Position numbers and translations under genes: made by a program. Positions 35,068 through 44,932 of a stretch of 64,000 nt of DNA are shown in pieces. Source of the DNA: Aminobacter aganoensis (lineage in GTDB: Bacteria; Pseudomonadota; Alphaproteobacteria; Rhizobiales; Rhizobiaceae). The notes below the pieces were generated by a model. That model searched no databases, was not told the DNA's origin, and saw nothing but the letters and a program-made list of their open reading frames with translations. Each line of letters opens with the position of its first letter. Position 1 is the stretch's first letter. The DNA is taken from assembly GCF_014206975.1 (NCBI RefSeq), contig NZ_JACHOU010000004.1:62001-126000 (forward strand), read 5' to 3'.

Positions 35068-35715
35068 CTATTCGCCCGTCAGCCCGCCATATTGCCGGAC
35101 CAGTTGCGCCATGCTGTCGTCCGCGCCCTGGTCCGCTTCCAGTCCCGTGGCCACGCCTGCGCGGTCGCCTACCGGCCGGTTCTGGCTGACCTTCCATTTG
35201 CCGTCGATGCTGGCAATGTCGATCTCGAGCCCGACGATGCCCTTGATCTGGGCGTCGATGTAGGCCTGGGGCGCGTCGGTCACCTGCCAGGGCTCGGCGC
35301 GGCCGGCCTCGTGCGTCGCCGTGAGCGTGGCAACCTGGGCGGCGAGCCATCCCTTGTCCTCGATCACCCGCACCGTGCCGCGCACCTGGACCATTGCGTA
35401 GTTCCAGGTCGGCACCACCTTGCCGGTTTCGCGCTTGGTCTCGTACCAGGATGGCGTGATGTAGCTTTCGGCGCCCTGGAACACCACCAGCACAGGCTCG
35501 GCCATCTCGGCCAGCTGCCGCCATTGCGGGTTGGCGCGCGCCAGGTGCGCCTGCAGCCTGCCGTTCGGCCCGACATCGGCGTCGAGCAGGAACGGCAGCG
35601 GGTTGGCGACCGGGCCTTCCGATCCGTTGCAGACCAGAAGGCCGAGCGGGTGGCTGCGGATCAGCGTATGCAGCACGTCCAGCCTGGTCTCGCGAAACAG
35701 GGGCGGCTGGTACAT
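35068..35715 (-). CDS. PaiB-like FMN-binding protein
   Basis: A 215-residue split-barrel flavin-binding protein of the PaiB family ('FMN-binding negative transcriptional regulator'). It opens with MYQPPLFRETRLDVLHTLIRSHPLGLLV and contains NPLPFLLD, HLARANPQWR and the ITPSWYETKRETGKVVPTWNY block, all family hallmarks. It lacks a DNA-binding domain, so an FMN-dependent enzyme or flavin sensor is as likely as a repressor. It lies 13 bases downstream of the alpha/beta hydrolase on the same strand, so the two are probably co-transcribed. Confidence 0.9.
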   Translation of the reverse strand: MYQPPLFRETRLDVLHTLIRSHPLGLLVCNGSEGPVANPLPFLLDADVGPNGRLQAHLARANPQWRQLAEMAEPVLVVFQGAESYITPSWYETKRETGKVVPTWNYAMVQVRGTVRVIEDKGWLAAQVATLTATHEAGRAEPWQVTDAPQAYIDAQIKGIVGLEIDIASIDGKWKVSQNRPVGDRAGVATGLEADQGADDSMAQLVRQYGGLTGE

Positions 35716-35728
35716 GCGGGGTGGTCCC

Positions 35729-36403
35729 TTAGCGGAGGCGCTTCGGACGCGGATCCGAAAGCTCGCCGGCGAGACGCCGGTCGAGATATTCGGCGCATTC
35801 GTCGATCACCATCTCCGGATCGTTGCCGAAGAAGTGGTTGGCGCCGGTCAGCGTCTTCTGGGTGATGGTGATACCCTTCTGCGTATGCAGCTTGTCGACC
35901 AGGCCCTGCACGTCCTTGGGCGGGGCCACCTTGTCGGCGTCGCCATGGATGATCAGGCCGGACGAAGGGCAGGGCGCCAGGAACGAGAAGTCATAGGTGT
36001 TGGGCTGCGGTGCCACCGAGATGAAGCCTTCGATCTCCGGGCGGCGCATCAGCAGCTGCATGCCGATCCATGCGCCGAAGGAATAGCCGGCGACCCAGCA
36101 GCTCTTCGAATCGGGATGCAGCGACTGCACCCAGTCGAGCGCGGCTGCCGCGTCCGAAAGCTCGCCGGTGCCGTGGTCGAACTCTCCCTGGCTGCGGCCG
36201 ATGCCGCGGAAATTGAAGCGCAGCGTGGTGAAGTCGCGCTTCTGGAACATATAAAAGAGGTCGTACACGATCTTGTTGTTCATCGTGCCGCCGAACTGGG
36301 GGTGCGGGTGCAGGATGATGGCGATCGGCGCGTTCTTTTCCTTGGACGGCTGGTAACGACCTTCCAGGCGACCCGCCGGACCGGTGAAAATGACCTCTGG
36401 CAT
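35729..36403 (-). CDS. Alpha/beta hydrolase (dienelactone-hydrolase-like)
   Basis: A 224-residue cytoplasmic hydrolase. The oxyanion region is HPHPQFGGTMNN, the nucleophile elbow is GYSFG (about residue 104), and the catalytic Asp and His appear in HGDADKVAPP and TGANHFF. Start: ATG at 36403 with GTGGAG upstream; the frame continues to 36586 without a better site. This compact type is very widely conserved in alphaproteobacteria next to genes of varied function, usually annotated simply as alpha/beta hydrolase. It precedes the PaiB-like gene. Confidence 0.88.
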   Translation of the reverse strand: MPEVIFTGPAGRLEGRYQPSKEKNAPIAIILHPHPQFGGTMNNKIVYDLFYMFQKRDFTTLRFNFRGIGRSQGEFDHGTGELSDAAAALDWVQSLHPDSKSCWVAGYSFGAWIGMQLLMRRPEIEGFISVAPQPNTYDFSFLAPCPSSGLIIHGDADKVAPPKDVQGLVDKLHTQKGITITQKTLTGANHFFGNDPEMVIDECAEYLDRRLAGELSDPRPKRLR

Positions 36404-36620
36404 AGAATACTCCACTTGACGCAAAGCCGATGAAACAATCCTGTTCCAGCCTTGACGCGGGGGACGCGTCTTCATAGAAGCTAGTTTAGAACTGTTCAAA
36501 ACTGGGTGGCGAGGCCACCTGTTTGGCAAAGCGGGTAGATAGGACGGCTCGCCTTGGAATTTCAAGGAAATTGCGCGTCCCCACACCCAAACGTGATTTG
36601 ACAGGGCAGATTGTACGGAA

Positions 36621-37784
36621 ATGGCCGGATCGCGCGCCTATCTCGACCACAACGCCAGTGCGCCGCTGCTGCCCGCAGCGCGTGCGGCCGTGGTTGCAGC
36701 GCTCGACGTCGTCGCCAATCCGTCGTCCGTGCACAGTGAAGGCCGGGCCGCCCGCAGGATCATCGAGGATGCCAGGCGCGATGTCGCCGCGCTCGTCGGC
36801 GCCCAGCCCGGGCATGTCGTCTTCACCTCGGGCGCCACAGAGGCTGCAACGACGCTGCTTTCGCCGGACTGGCGCATGGGCCGTGGTGCGGTCCGCATGT
36901 CGCGTCTCTTCGTCACCGAAGCCGACCATCCTTGCGTGCTGAACGGCGGGCGCTTTCCCGCCGAGCGGATCGCGCGGCTGGGTGTCGACGCCAACGGCAT
37001 CATCGATCTTGTTGCCTTGGAGGGAGCACTTGCCGCCCACGACAAGTCCGAGGGCCTGCCGCTGGTGGCGATCCATGCCGCCAACAACGAGACCGGCGTC
37101 ATCCAGCCCGTTCGTGCCATTTCCGAACTGGTCAAGGCTGCCGGCGGCGTGCTGGTGCTCGACGCGGTCCAGGCGGCCGGGCGCATTCCTCTCGACATGT
37201 CAGAGGGTTACGCCGACTACCTGATTCTCTCCTCGCACAAGATCGGCGGTTCCAAGGGCGCCGGTGCGATCGTCGCCTTCGCCGACCTGATGATGCCGGC
37301 GCCGCTCGTCACCGGTGGCGGCCAGGAGAAGGGCCATCGCGGCGGCACCGAAAACCTGCCGGCCATCGCCGGCTTTGGTGCTGCTGCGCGCGAAGCGCTG
37401 GCGGGCCTTGCCGAAATCGAGCGGGTGCGCACCGTGCGCGACGGCATCGAGGCAGCGATCATGCGGCTTGCCCCCGATGCCGAAATCTTCGGAAAGGCCG
37501 TCGAACGGCTTGCCAATACGACATTCTTCGCTATTCCGGGCGTCAAGGCCGAGACGGCGCAGATCGCCTTCGATCTCGCGGGCGTCGCGCTCTCGGCCGG
37601 CTCCGCCTGCTCGTCGGGCAAGGTCGGTCCCAGCCATGTGCTGAAAGCCATGGGTTATGCCGACAATCTCGGTGCCCTGCGTGTCTCGATCGGAAGGCAG
37701 ACGACCGGGGCGGACGTGGAAAAATTCGAAACGGCCCTTGCCGCGCTCCTGGCGCGCCGCACGGATCGTACGCAGGCCGCCTGA
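36621..37784 (+). CDS. NifS/IscS-type cysteine desulfurase
   Basis: A 387-residue PLP enzyme releasing sulfur from cysteine as an enzyme persulfide. It is group I in type: AYLDHNASAPLLPAAR at the N-terminus, ATEAATTLL, EADHPCVLNG, HAANNETGVIQPV, the PLP lysine in SSHKIGGSKGAG, GGGQEKGHRGGTENLP, and the catalytic cysteine on the flexible loop SAGSACSSGKVGPSHVLKAMG. It precedes sufB by 173 bases on the same strand, so the operon has a second desulfurase besides sufS. An RBS is not obvious before the ATG. Confidence 0.93.
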   Translation: MAGSRAYLDHNASAPLLPAARAAVVAALDVVANPSSVHSEGRAARRIIEDARRDVAALVGAQPGHVVFTSGATEAATTLLSPDWRMGRGAVRMSRLFVTEADHPCVLNGGRFPAERIARLGVDANGIIDLVALEGALAAHDKSEGLPLVAIHAANNETGVIQPVRAISELVKAAGGVLVLDAVQAAGRIPLDMSEGYADYLILSSHKIGGSKGAGAIVAFADLMMPAPLVTGGGQEKGHRGGTENLPAIAGFGAAAREALAGLAEIERVRTVRDGIEAAIMRLAPDAEIFGKAVERLANTTFFAIPGVKAETAQIAFDLAGVALSAGSACSSGKVGPSHVLKAMGYADNLGALRVSIGRQTTGADVEKFETALAALLARRTDRTQAA

Positions 37785-37848
37785 AAGGGTGGCAAATTTG
37801 GCCCAAGGGCCAGTGAACGGGTGTGTCAGGGGCGCCGCAAGGCGGCCT

Positions 37849-37921
37849 TCCGGGTGAATTCCCGGACGGAATGCACTATATGGAACTTACGCCGCTCCAG
37901 CGGTGCCATAGTTTGAAAACT
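37849..37921. promoter_or_regulatory. Palindromic elements upstream of sufB
   Basis: Two dyads in the 173-base gap before sufB: TCCGGG/CCCGGA around a 6-nt spacer (37849-37866) and AGTTT/AAACT around GA (37910-37921). A CTATAT-like element (37876-37881) between them could be a -10. They may bind an iron- or cluster-sensing regulator (IscR, RirA or Irr type), but neither matches a consensus I can recall with confidence. Confidence 0.3.
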
Positions 37922-37957
37922 GTCGGGCCTTGACCCCGGCGTGGATGGAGAACGCTT

Positions 37958-39486
<1,529 letters not shown>

Positions 39487-39487
<1 letters not shown>

Positions 39488-39648
39488 TGGATCCGGTCAC
39501 GATGGTCTTCTACGCGGTCGTCTGCGGCGGACTTGCGGCGGCTGCGCCGTCGTTTCAGTCGCGTGCTGCACGGCTTGTCGTGGGAACCATCACCGGCATC
39601 GTTGCCGCAAGCCTTTTGCCGCTGCTGCGCCGTGTGTTCGGGATCTGA
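39487..39648 (+). CDS. 53-residue hydrophobic protein between sufB and sufC
   Basis: A small frame whose ATG overlaps the sufB stop (TGATG). The product has two hydrophobic stretches, MVFYAVVCGGLAAAAPSF and VVGTITGIVAASLLPLL, separated by QSRAARL, and could be a small two-helix membrane protein. The overlap geometry is the same as for real coupled genes in this genome, and the codons look normal. I do not recognise it and cannot assign a role; its position suggests co-expression with the SUF machinery. Confidence 0.6.
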
Positions 39649-39730
39649 GAATTCCGTGCCGCGCCGGCAACGTCATTGACAGGAATTGCGCCGCCCGCTC
39701 GGCGCCAGATGTGAAGAAAGCTGAAGAAAA

Positions 39731-40486
39731 ATGCTTGAGATCAAGAACCTGCATGCCCGCATCGCCGAGAGCGGCACCGAGATCATCCGCGGCCTCAACC
39801 TGACCGTGAAGGCCGGCGAAGTCGCTGCCATCATGGGCCCTAACGGCTCGGGCAAGTCGACGCTGTCCTACATCCTCGCCGGCCGCGACGACTACGAGGT
39901 CACCGAGGGCGACATTCTCTACAACGGCGAGTCGATCCTTGAGATGGACCCCGCCGAGCGCGCCGCCAAGGGCCTGTTCCTGGCCTTCCAGTATCCGATG
40001 GAGATACCGGGCGTCGCCACCATGGAGTTCCTCAAGGTCGCGATGAACTCGCAGCGCAAGGCGCGTGGCGAGGAGCCGCTCAAGGTGCCTGAATTCATCA
40101 AGCGCGTGAAGGACGCCGCCGGCACGCTCGAGATGGACTTCAACATGCTCAAGCGTCCGGTCAATGTCGGCTTCTCCGGCGGCGAAAAGAAGCGCGCCGA
40201 GATCCTGCAGATGAAGCTGCTGGAGCCGAAGCTGTGCGTCCTCGACGAGACCGACTCCGGCCTCGACATCGACGCGCTCAAGATCGTCTCCGACGGCGTC
40301 AACGCCCTGCGTTCGCCCGACCGCGCCATCATCGTCATCACCCACTACCAGCGCCTGCTCGACCACATCGTGCCGGATACCGTCCACGTCCTCTACAAGG
40401 GCCAGGTCATCAAGTCGGGCGACAAGTCGCTGGCGCTCGAACTCGAAGAGAACGGCTACGCCGGGATCATCGAAGAGGCTGCTTGA
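39731..40486 (+). CDS. sufC: Fe-S cluster assembly ATPase SufC
   Basis: A 251-residue soluble ABC-type ATPase energising the SufBCD complex. Walker A is GPNGSGKST, the Q-loop FLAFQYPMEIPGV, the signature FSGGEKKRAEI and Walker B LCVLDETDSGLDIDAL, with ITHYQRLL carrying the switch His; all match SufC specifically (FSGGEKKR and DETDSGLD). It starts 82 bases after the 53-residue ORF, and sufD follows. Confidence 0.97.
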   Translation: MLEIKNLHARIAESGTEIIRGLNLTVKAGEVAAIMGPNGSGKSTLSYILAGRDDYEVTEGDILYNGESILEMDPAERAAKGLFLAFQYPMEIPGVATMEFLKVAMNSQRKARGEEPLKVPEFIKRVKDAAGTLEMDFNMLKRPVNVGFSGGEKKRAEILQMKLLEPKLCVLDETDSGLDIDALKIVSDGVNALRSPDRAIIVITHYQRLLDHIVPDTVHVLYKGQVIKSGDKSLALELEENGYAGIIEEAA

Positions 40487-40496
40487 GGTGTCGGTC

Positions 40497-41762
40497 ATGA
40501 ACATGCGAGCTGAAATACAGCGGACCCCGGCGGAGGCGGCGATCGTCGATGCCTTCGGCGAGCGGCTGTCGCTGCTGCCCGGCGACGGAGCGATCATGGT
40601 CAAGCGCGACGATGCGATCGAGCAGATCAAGGCAGGCCTGCCGACCCGCCGGGTCGAATCCTGGCACTACACCGACCTGCGTCGCCTTCTGGCTTCCGTG
40701 CCGGCCTTCGATGCCAGCGCCGAAGCCAAGGCGATTGCGCCCCTGCTCGAAGGCTCGACCCTGCTTTCGATCGTCAACGGCGTTTCGTCGGCCACGCCGG
40801 ATTTGGAAGGCGTGTCGTTCCAGCGCCTCGGCGACAAGCTCGTCGATGGCAGCTACGCGCCGGCGCTGGTCACCTATGGCAGCGACGACGCTGTCGGTGC
40901 GCTCAACACGGCCTTCGTTGCAGACGGCTACTTCGTCGACATCGAAGCGGGTACTCAGCTTGAGAAGCCGATCGAGCTGCAGAACATCCAGGCCGGTGGC
41001 CAGAGCCATGTGCGCCTGCCGGTGCGTGTCGGCGCCGGCTCCAAGGCCATCATCGTCGAACGCCAGACGGGCGAGGGCGTAGGCCTTGTCAGTTCCGTCA
41101 GCCAGTTGCTGCTCGGCGATGATGCCGAGGTGCTGTGGCTGATCGTCCAGGACCAGCCGGAGACGGCGACCCATCTCGCCCAGTTCAAGGCCGAACTCGG
41201 CAAGAACGCCAGGCTCACGCTGTTCGTCATGAACGCTGGCGGCAAGCTCGTGCGCCAGGAGGTCATCGTCAAGGCCAATGGCGAAGGCGCCGACTTCAAG
41301 CTGCGCGGCGTCAACCTGCTTGCCGGCGACAGTCATGTCGACGTCACCATGGTGCTCGACCATGCGGTGCCGCACACCACCTCGACCGAAGTCGTGCGCA
41401 ACGTCGTCACCGGCCGCGCCAAGGGTGTGTTCCAGGGCCGCATCAACGTGCACCAGATCGCCCAGAAGACCGACGCCCGCATGGCCTGCAACACGCTGCT
41501 GCTGTCTGACGACGGCGAGTTCTCGACCAAGCCGGAGCTGGAGATTTTCGCCGACGACGTCGCCTGCGGCCATGGCGCCACCGTCACCGAGATCGACCGC
41601 AACCACCTGTTCTACCTGATGGCGCGCGGCGTCGACGAAAAGACAGCCCGCGGCCTTCTGGTGCGGGCGTTCCTGGCCGAAGTCATCGAGGAGCTCGAGG
41701 ACGAAACGGTCGTCGATCCGCTGGAAGAGCTGCTGGGCAACTGGTTTGCGACGCATGGGTAA
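40497..41762 (+). CDS. sufD: Fe-S cluster assembly protein SufD
   Basis: A 421-residue partner of SufB in the scaffold complex. It has the beta-helix core and the terminal block KPELEIFADDVACGHGATVTE, IDRNHLFYLMARGVDEKTAR that aligns with SufB, including the conserved His used in cluster assembly. I use the ATG at 40497, preceded by GAGGTG; a GTG at 40488 would add three residues. After its stop a repeat pair of about 140 bases separates it from sufS. Confidence 0.95.
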   Translation: MNMRAEIQRTPAEAAIVDAFGERLSLLPGDGAIMVKRDDAIEQIKAGLPTRRVESWHYTDLRRLLASVPAFDASAEAKAIAPLLEGSTLLSIVNGVSSATPDLEGVSFQRLGDKLVDGSYAPALVTYGSDDAVGALNTAFVADGYFVDIEAGTQLEKPIELQNIQAGGQSHVRLPVRVGAGSKAIIVERQTGEGVGLVSSVSQLLLGDDAEVLWLIVQDQPETATHLAQFKAELGKNARLTLFVMNAGGKLVRQEVIVKANGEGADFKLRGVNLLAGDSHVDVTMVLDHAVPHTTSTEVVRNVVTGRAKGVFQGRINVHQIAQKTDARMACNTLLLSDDGEFSTKPELEIFADDVACGHGATVTEIDRNHLFYLMARGVDEKTARGLLVRAFLAEVIEELEDETVVDPLEELLGNWFATHG

Positions 41763-41763
41763 C

Positions 41764-41906
41764 GGTTGAGGGGCGCGAGCAGCACCCCTCAACCGACCTC
41801 GCTCCGCTCGGCCACCTTCTCCCGCAAGGGGAGAAGGGACCGCGCCCGCCTTCTCCCCTTGTGGGAGAAGGGATTGGCTCGAAGCGCCAAGACGGATGAG
41901 GGGTGT
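41764..41906. repeat. Inverted pair of rhizobial palindromic intergenic repeats
   Basis: Two related units face each other between sufD and sufS. Left unit about 41782-41837 reads CACCCCTCAACCGACCTCGC onward to the hairpin CCTTCTCCC...GGGGAGAAGG (41815-41837). Right unit, on the minus strand from 41906 to 41849, reads CACCCCTCATCCGTCTTGGC onward to the matching hairpin (41849-41871). A third dyad GGTTGAGGGG/CCCCTCAACC spans 41764-41794. Such 'CCCTCATCCG...CTTCTCCC' units are highly repeated between genes in rhizobial genomes and resemble RIME- or MITE-like elements. The element lies inside an operon and may act on mRNA stability. Confidence 0.85.
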
Positions 41907-41935
41907 TGGAAGAAACGTGGCTTAGAGAAGACGCG

Positions 41936-43177
41936 ATGGACAAGAAAGTCGAAGACAGCACCTATGACGTCGAGGCGATCCGCCGCGACTTCCCGATCCT
42001 GTCGCGCGAGGTCTACGGCAAGCCGCTCGTCTATCTCGACAACGGCGCCTCGGCCCAGAAGCCGCAGGTCGTGATCGACACCATCGCCAACGCCTATTCC
42101 AATGAATACGCCAACGTTCACCGCGGCCTGCATTATCTCTCCAATGCCGCGACCGACGCCTATGAGAAGGCGCGCGAGAGCGTGCGCCGCTTCCTCAACG
42201 CGCCCAGCGTCGACCAGATCGTCTTCACCTCCAACGCCACTTCGGCGATCAACACCGTCGCCTATGGCTATGGCATGCCGAACATCGGTGAGGGCGACGA
42301 GATCGTGCTGTCGATCATGGAGCACCACTCCAACATCGTGCCGTGGCACTTCATCAGGGAGCGCCAGGGCGCCAGGCTGGTCTGGGTACCGGTCGACGAT
42401 CTCGGCGCCTTCCACATCGAGGAATTCGAAAAGCGCCTGACCGGTCGCACGAAACTGGTCGCCGTCACGCACATGTCGAACGCGCTCGGCACGGTCACGC
42501 CGATCAAGGAGATTTGCCGCATCGCGCATGCGCGCGGCATCCCGGTCTTGGTCGATGGCAGCCAGAGTGCCGTCCACATGCCGATCGACGTGCAGGACCT
42601 CGATTGTGACTTCTTCGTCATGACCGGCCACAAGCTCTACGGCCCTTCGGGCATCGGCGTGCTCTACGGCAAGCGCGAACTGCTTGAGCGCATGCGTCCC
42701 TTCCAGGGCGGCGGCGAGATGATCGTCGAGGTCACCGAGGACATCGTCACCTACAACGAGCCGCCGCACCGCTTCGAGGCCGGCACGCCCCCGATCGTCC
42801 AGGCCATCGGCCTGGGTGCCGCGCTCGACTACATGGACAGCATCGGCCGCGAGCGCATCGCGGCGCACGAGGAGATGCTGCGCGACTATGCCCATGAACG
42901 ACTGCGCGCCATCAATTCGCTGCGCATCTTCGGCGACGCGCCCGGCAAGGGTGCCATCGTCTCGTTCGAGCTGCAGGGCATCCACGCCCATGACGTGTCG
43001 ATGGTCATCGACCGCCAGGGCGTCGCCGTGCGCGCCGGCACGCATTGCGCCCAGCCGCTGTTGAAACGCTTCGGCGTAACCTCCACATGCAGGGCGTCCT
43101 TTGCCATGTACAATACGAAGGCCGAGATCGACGTCCTGGCCGAAGCGCTTGAAAAAGCGCGCAAATTCTTCGGGTGA
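41936..43177 (+). CDS. sufS: SufS-type (group II) cysteine desulfurase
   Basis: A 413-residue PLP enzyme supplying persulfide sulfur to SUF. It is group II in type: VYLDNGASAQKP, FTSNATSAINTVAYGYG, IMEHHSNIVPWH, the PLP lysine in MTGHKLYGPSGIGVLYGK and the catalytic cysteine in VRAGTHCAQPLLKRFG. ATG at 41936 follows AGAGAAG; the frame opens a little earlier at a GTG inside the repeat-derived sequence. Its stop overlaps the possible GTG start of sufT. Confidence 0.96.
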   Translation: MDKKVEDSTYDVEAIRRDFPILSREVYGKPLVYLDNGASAQKPQVVIDTIANAYSNEYANVHRGLHYLSNAATDAYEKARESVRRFLNAPSVDQIVFTSNATSAINTVAYGYGMPNIGEGDEIVLSIMEHHSNIVPWHFIRERQGARLVWVPVDDLGAFHIEEFEKRLTGRTKLVAVTHMSNALGTVTPIKEICRIAHARGIPVLVDGSQSAVHMPIDVQDLDCDFFVMTGHKLYGPSGIGVLYGKRELLERMRPFQGGGEMIVEVTEDIVTYNEPPHRFEAGTPPIVQAIGLGAALDYMDSIGRERIAAHEEMLRDYAHERLRAINSLRIFGDAPGKGAIVSFELQGIHAHDVSMVIDRQGVAVRAGTHCAQPLLKRFGVTSTCRASFAMYNTKAEIDVLAEALEKARKFFG

Positions 43178-43182
43178 GCACC

Positions 43183-43581
43183 ATGGAAGACGTTATCGCC
43201 GCCACAGTTGACGACACCGCGCCGGAAACGGCCGGCAAGGGCATCGTTTCAGCCTCGGCCATTCCGGCTGATGAGCTGGCGCGCCTGACCGACGACATCG
43301 TTTCGGCGTTGAAAACGGTCTACGACCCGGAAATCCCCGCCGACATTTATGAGCTCGGCCTCATCTACAAGATCGACATCGAGGACGACCGCACCGTCAG
43401 GATCGACATGACGCTGACCGCGCCGGGCTGCCCGGTAGCAGGCGAAATGCCCGGCTGGGTGCAGAACGCCGTCGGCGCCGTCGAAGGCGTGTCGGGCGTC
43501 GAGGTCACCATGACCTTCGACCCGCCATGGACCCCCGACCGCATGTCGGAAGAGGCCCAGGTCGCGGTGGGCTGGTACTAG
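43183..43581 (+). CDS. sufT: SufT (MIP18/PaaD-like Fe-S assembly factor)
   Basis: A 132-residue DUF59-domain protein that helps mature Fe-S proteins. Hallmarks are VYDPEIPADIYELGLIYKI and MTLTAPGCPVAGEMP, with the conserved Cys, and the closing TFDPPWTPDRMSEEAQVAVG of SufT proteins. I use ATG at 43183, which has GGTGAG four bases before; a GTG at 43174 overlapping the sufS stop would add three residues. An approximately 50-residue N-terminal extension rich in Ala/Asp precedes the domain. Confidence 0.92.
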   Translation: MEDVIAATVDDTAPETAGKGIVSASAIPADELARLTDDIVSALKTVYDPEIPADIYELGLIYKIDIEDDRTVRIDMTLTAPGCPVAGEMPGWVQNAVGAVEGVSGVEVTMTFDPPWTPDRMSEEAQVAVGWY

Positions 43582-43634
43582 GCCACTGTTTGGTGAGGCT
43601 TGCACGAAGAAGCAATCTTCACCATCTTAGCTTT

Positions 43635-43649
43635 GGAATGAGTCATTCC
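43635..43649. promoter_or_regulatory. Perfect dyad GGAATGAGTCATTCC upstream of sufA
   Basis: Seven-base arms around a single central base, 36 bases before the sufA start. It could be an internal operator that lets sufA be expressed separately, or part of an RNA hairpin. The regulator is unknown. Confidence 0.35.
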
Positions 43650-43684
43650 GCGGGCCTTGAACCCGTCGACGAATGGAGACTGGA

Positions 43685-44071
43685 ATGGGACGCTTCGCCG
43701 TCATCTCAATGACCGACAGGGCCGCCGAGCGCGTGCGCGAGATCATGGCCACCCGCGAGAATGCGCGAGGGATTCGCCTCGGCATCAAGAAGGGTGGCTG
43801 CGCGGGCATGGAATACACGGTCGACCTGGTGACCGAGCCGAACCCCAAGGACGACCACATCGAGCGCGACGGCGCCCATGTCTATGTCGCGCCTGAGGCG
43901 GCACTGTTCCTCTTCGGCACGCAGATGGATTTCGAGGTCACGACGCTGCGCACCGGCTTCACCTTTTCCAACCCGAACCAGAGTTCTGCCTGCGGTTGCG
44001 GCGAATCCGTCGAACTGAAGCCCGCCGATCTCAAGGCGCTCGCCGAAGCACGCGCGCAAAGCCCGGCCTAG
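43685..44071 (+). CDS. sufA: SufA/HesB-type Fe-S carrier protein
   Basis: A 128-residue A-type carrier that accepts clusters from SufBCD and hands them to apoproteins. The three cluster cysteines are in KKGGCAGM (Cys39) and SSACGCGES. The RLGIKKGGCAGMEYTVDL core is canonical. The ATG at 43685 follows GGAGAC by about five bases; an earlier ATG at 43673 lacks a ribosome-binding site. Last gene of the SUF cluster; the DUF2199 gene follows after 10 bases. Confidence 0.95.
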   Translation: MGRFAVISMTDRAAERVREIMATRENARGIRLGIKKGGCAGMEYTVDLVTEPNPKDDHIERDGAHVYVAPEAALFLFGTQMDFEVTTLRTGFTFSNPNQSSACGCGESVELKPADLKALAEARAQSPA

Positions 44072-44081
44072 AAGCAAGCCG

Positions 44082-44621
44082 ATGAGCGCCGAAGCCTATC
44101 GCTGGCGGTGCTCATGTTGCAGCGAAGAACATGTCGGCCTGCCGATGGACATGATGTTCGGCGAGCCTGTCGACTGGGACTCGCTTGACGATGCGACGCG
44201 GGCGGCGTCGAACCTCGATGATGATTTCTGCGAGGTGCGCTATTCGACCGGCGAGGTCGATCGCTTCATCCGCTGCCTTCTGCCGTTGCCAGTGCCGAAC
44301 CTCTCGACAGAATTCCGCCTCGGCGTCTGGATGTCGTTGTCGGAGCGCAGTTGGGATATCTACAGAGAGGGTTTTGTCTCCGGCGCCTACGCCGAGGAAG
44401 GCTGCTTCGGCTACCTCATGCACGACGTGCCGGGGTTTCCCAGTTCGCTGTTTCTCAACGCCGATGTCTGGTTCCAGCCGGAGCGGCTTCGCCCGCGCGT
44501 CGCGCTTCATGAAACGCATCATCCGCTGTACATGGCTCAGTGTGTCGGTATCTCGCCATCGCAGGTCAAGCGTTGGGCGATGTTGATGCACGAGACACAT
44601 GGCAAGGAGGATCGCCAATGA
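44082..44621 (+). CDS. DUF2199 domain protein
   Basis: A 179-residue protein of the DUF2199 family. The N-terminus YRWRCSCCSEEHVGLPMDMMF has the CxC-C/His arrangement typical of the family and may bind zinc; the rest (VDRFIRCLLPLPV, FRLGVWMSLSERSWD) is characteristic. Function unknown. It is 10 bases after sufA, and its stop overlaps the tfoX-domain gene (ATGA), so it may be at the end of the SUF transcript, though a functional link is unproven. Confidence 0.88.
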   Translation: MSAEAYRWRCSCCSEEHVGLPMDMMFGEPVDWDSLDDATRAASNLDDDFCEVRYSTGEVDRFIRCLLPLPVPNLSTEFRLGVWMSLSERSWDIYREGFVSGAYAEEGCFGYLMHDVPGFPSSLFLNADVWFQPERLRPRVALHETHHPLYMAQCVGISPSQVKRWAMLMHETHGKEDRQ

Positions 44622-44932
44622 GCGACGAAGCCATCCGCGAGACCTTCTCCGGCCTTGGCGAGGTCACCATCCGCAAGATGTTCGGCGGCAAGGGTATCTA
44701 CCATGATGGCCTGATCGTCGGCGTCGAGGTGCGCGGCGAAATCCTGCTCAAGGCGGACGCCGTGAGCGCGCCCGATTTCGAGGCGGCTGGTGCTGCGCGC
44801 TGGACCGATGCCGGCGGGCGGCCGGTCAACATGCCCTACTGGACCATCCCCGAAAGCGCTGTCGACGACCCCGACGAAATGGCCGGGTGGGCGCGCAAGG
44901 CCTTCGAGGCGGCACTGCGCAGCAAGAAGTAG
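44618..44932 (+). CDS. TfoX N-terminal domain protein
   Basis: A 104-residue protein matching the N-terminal TfoX/Sxy domain: LGEVTIRKMFGGKGIYHDGLIVGV, ILLKAD and the MPYWTIPESAVDDPDEMAGWARKAF end. The C-terminal TfoX domain is absent, as in most alphaproteobacterial members, so a competence role need not apply. ATG overlaps the DUF2199 stop, with AAGGAGG seven bases upstream. Its stop codon abuts the stop of the convergent secreted-protein gene with no gap. Confidence 0.9.
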   Translation: MSDEAIRETFSGLGEVTIRKMFGGKGIYHDGLIVGVEVRGEILLKADAVSAPDFEAAGAARWTDAGGRPVNMPYWTIPESAVDDPDEMAGWARKAFEAALRSKK

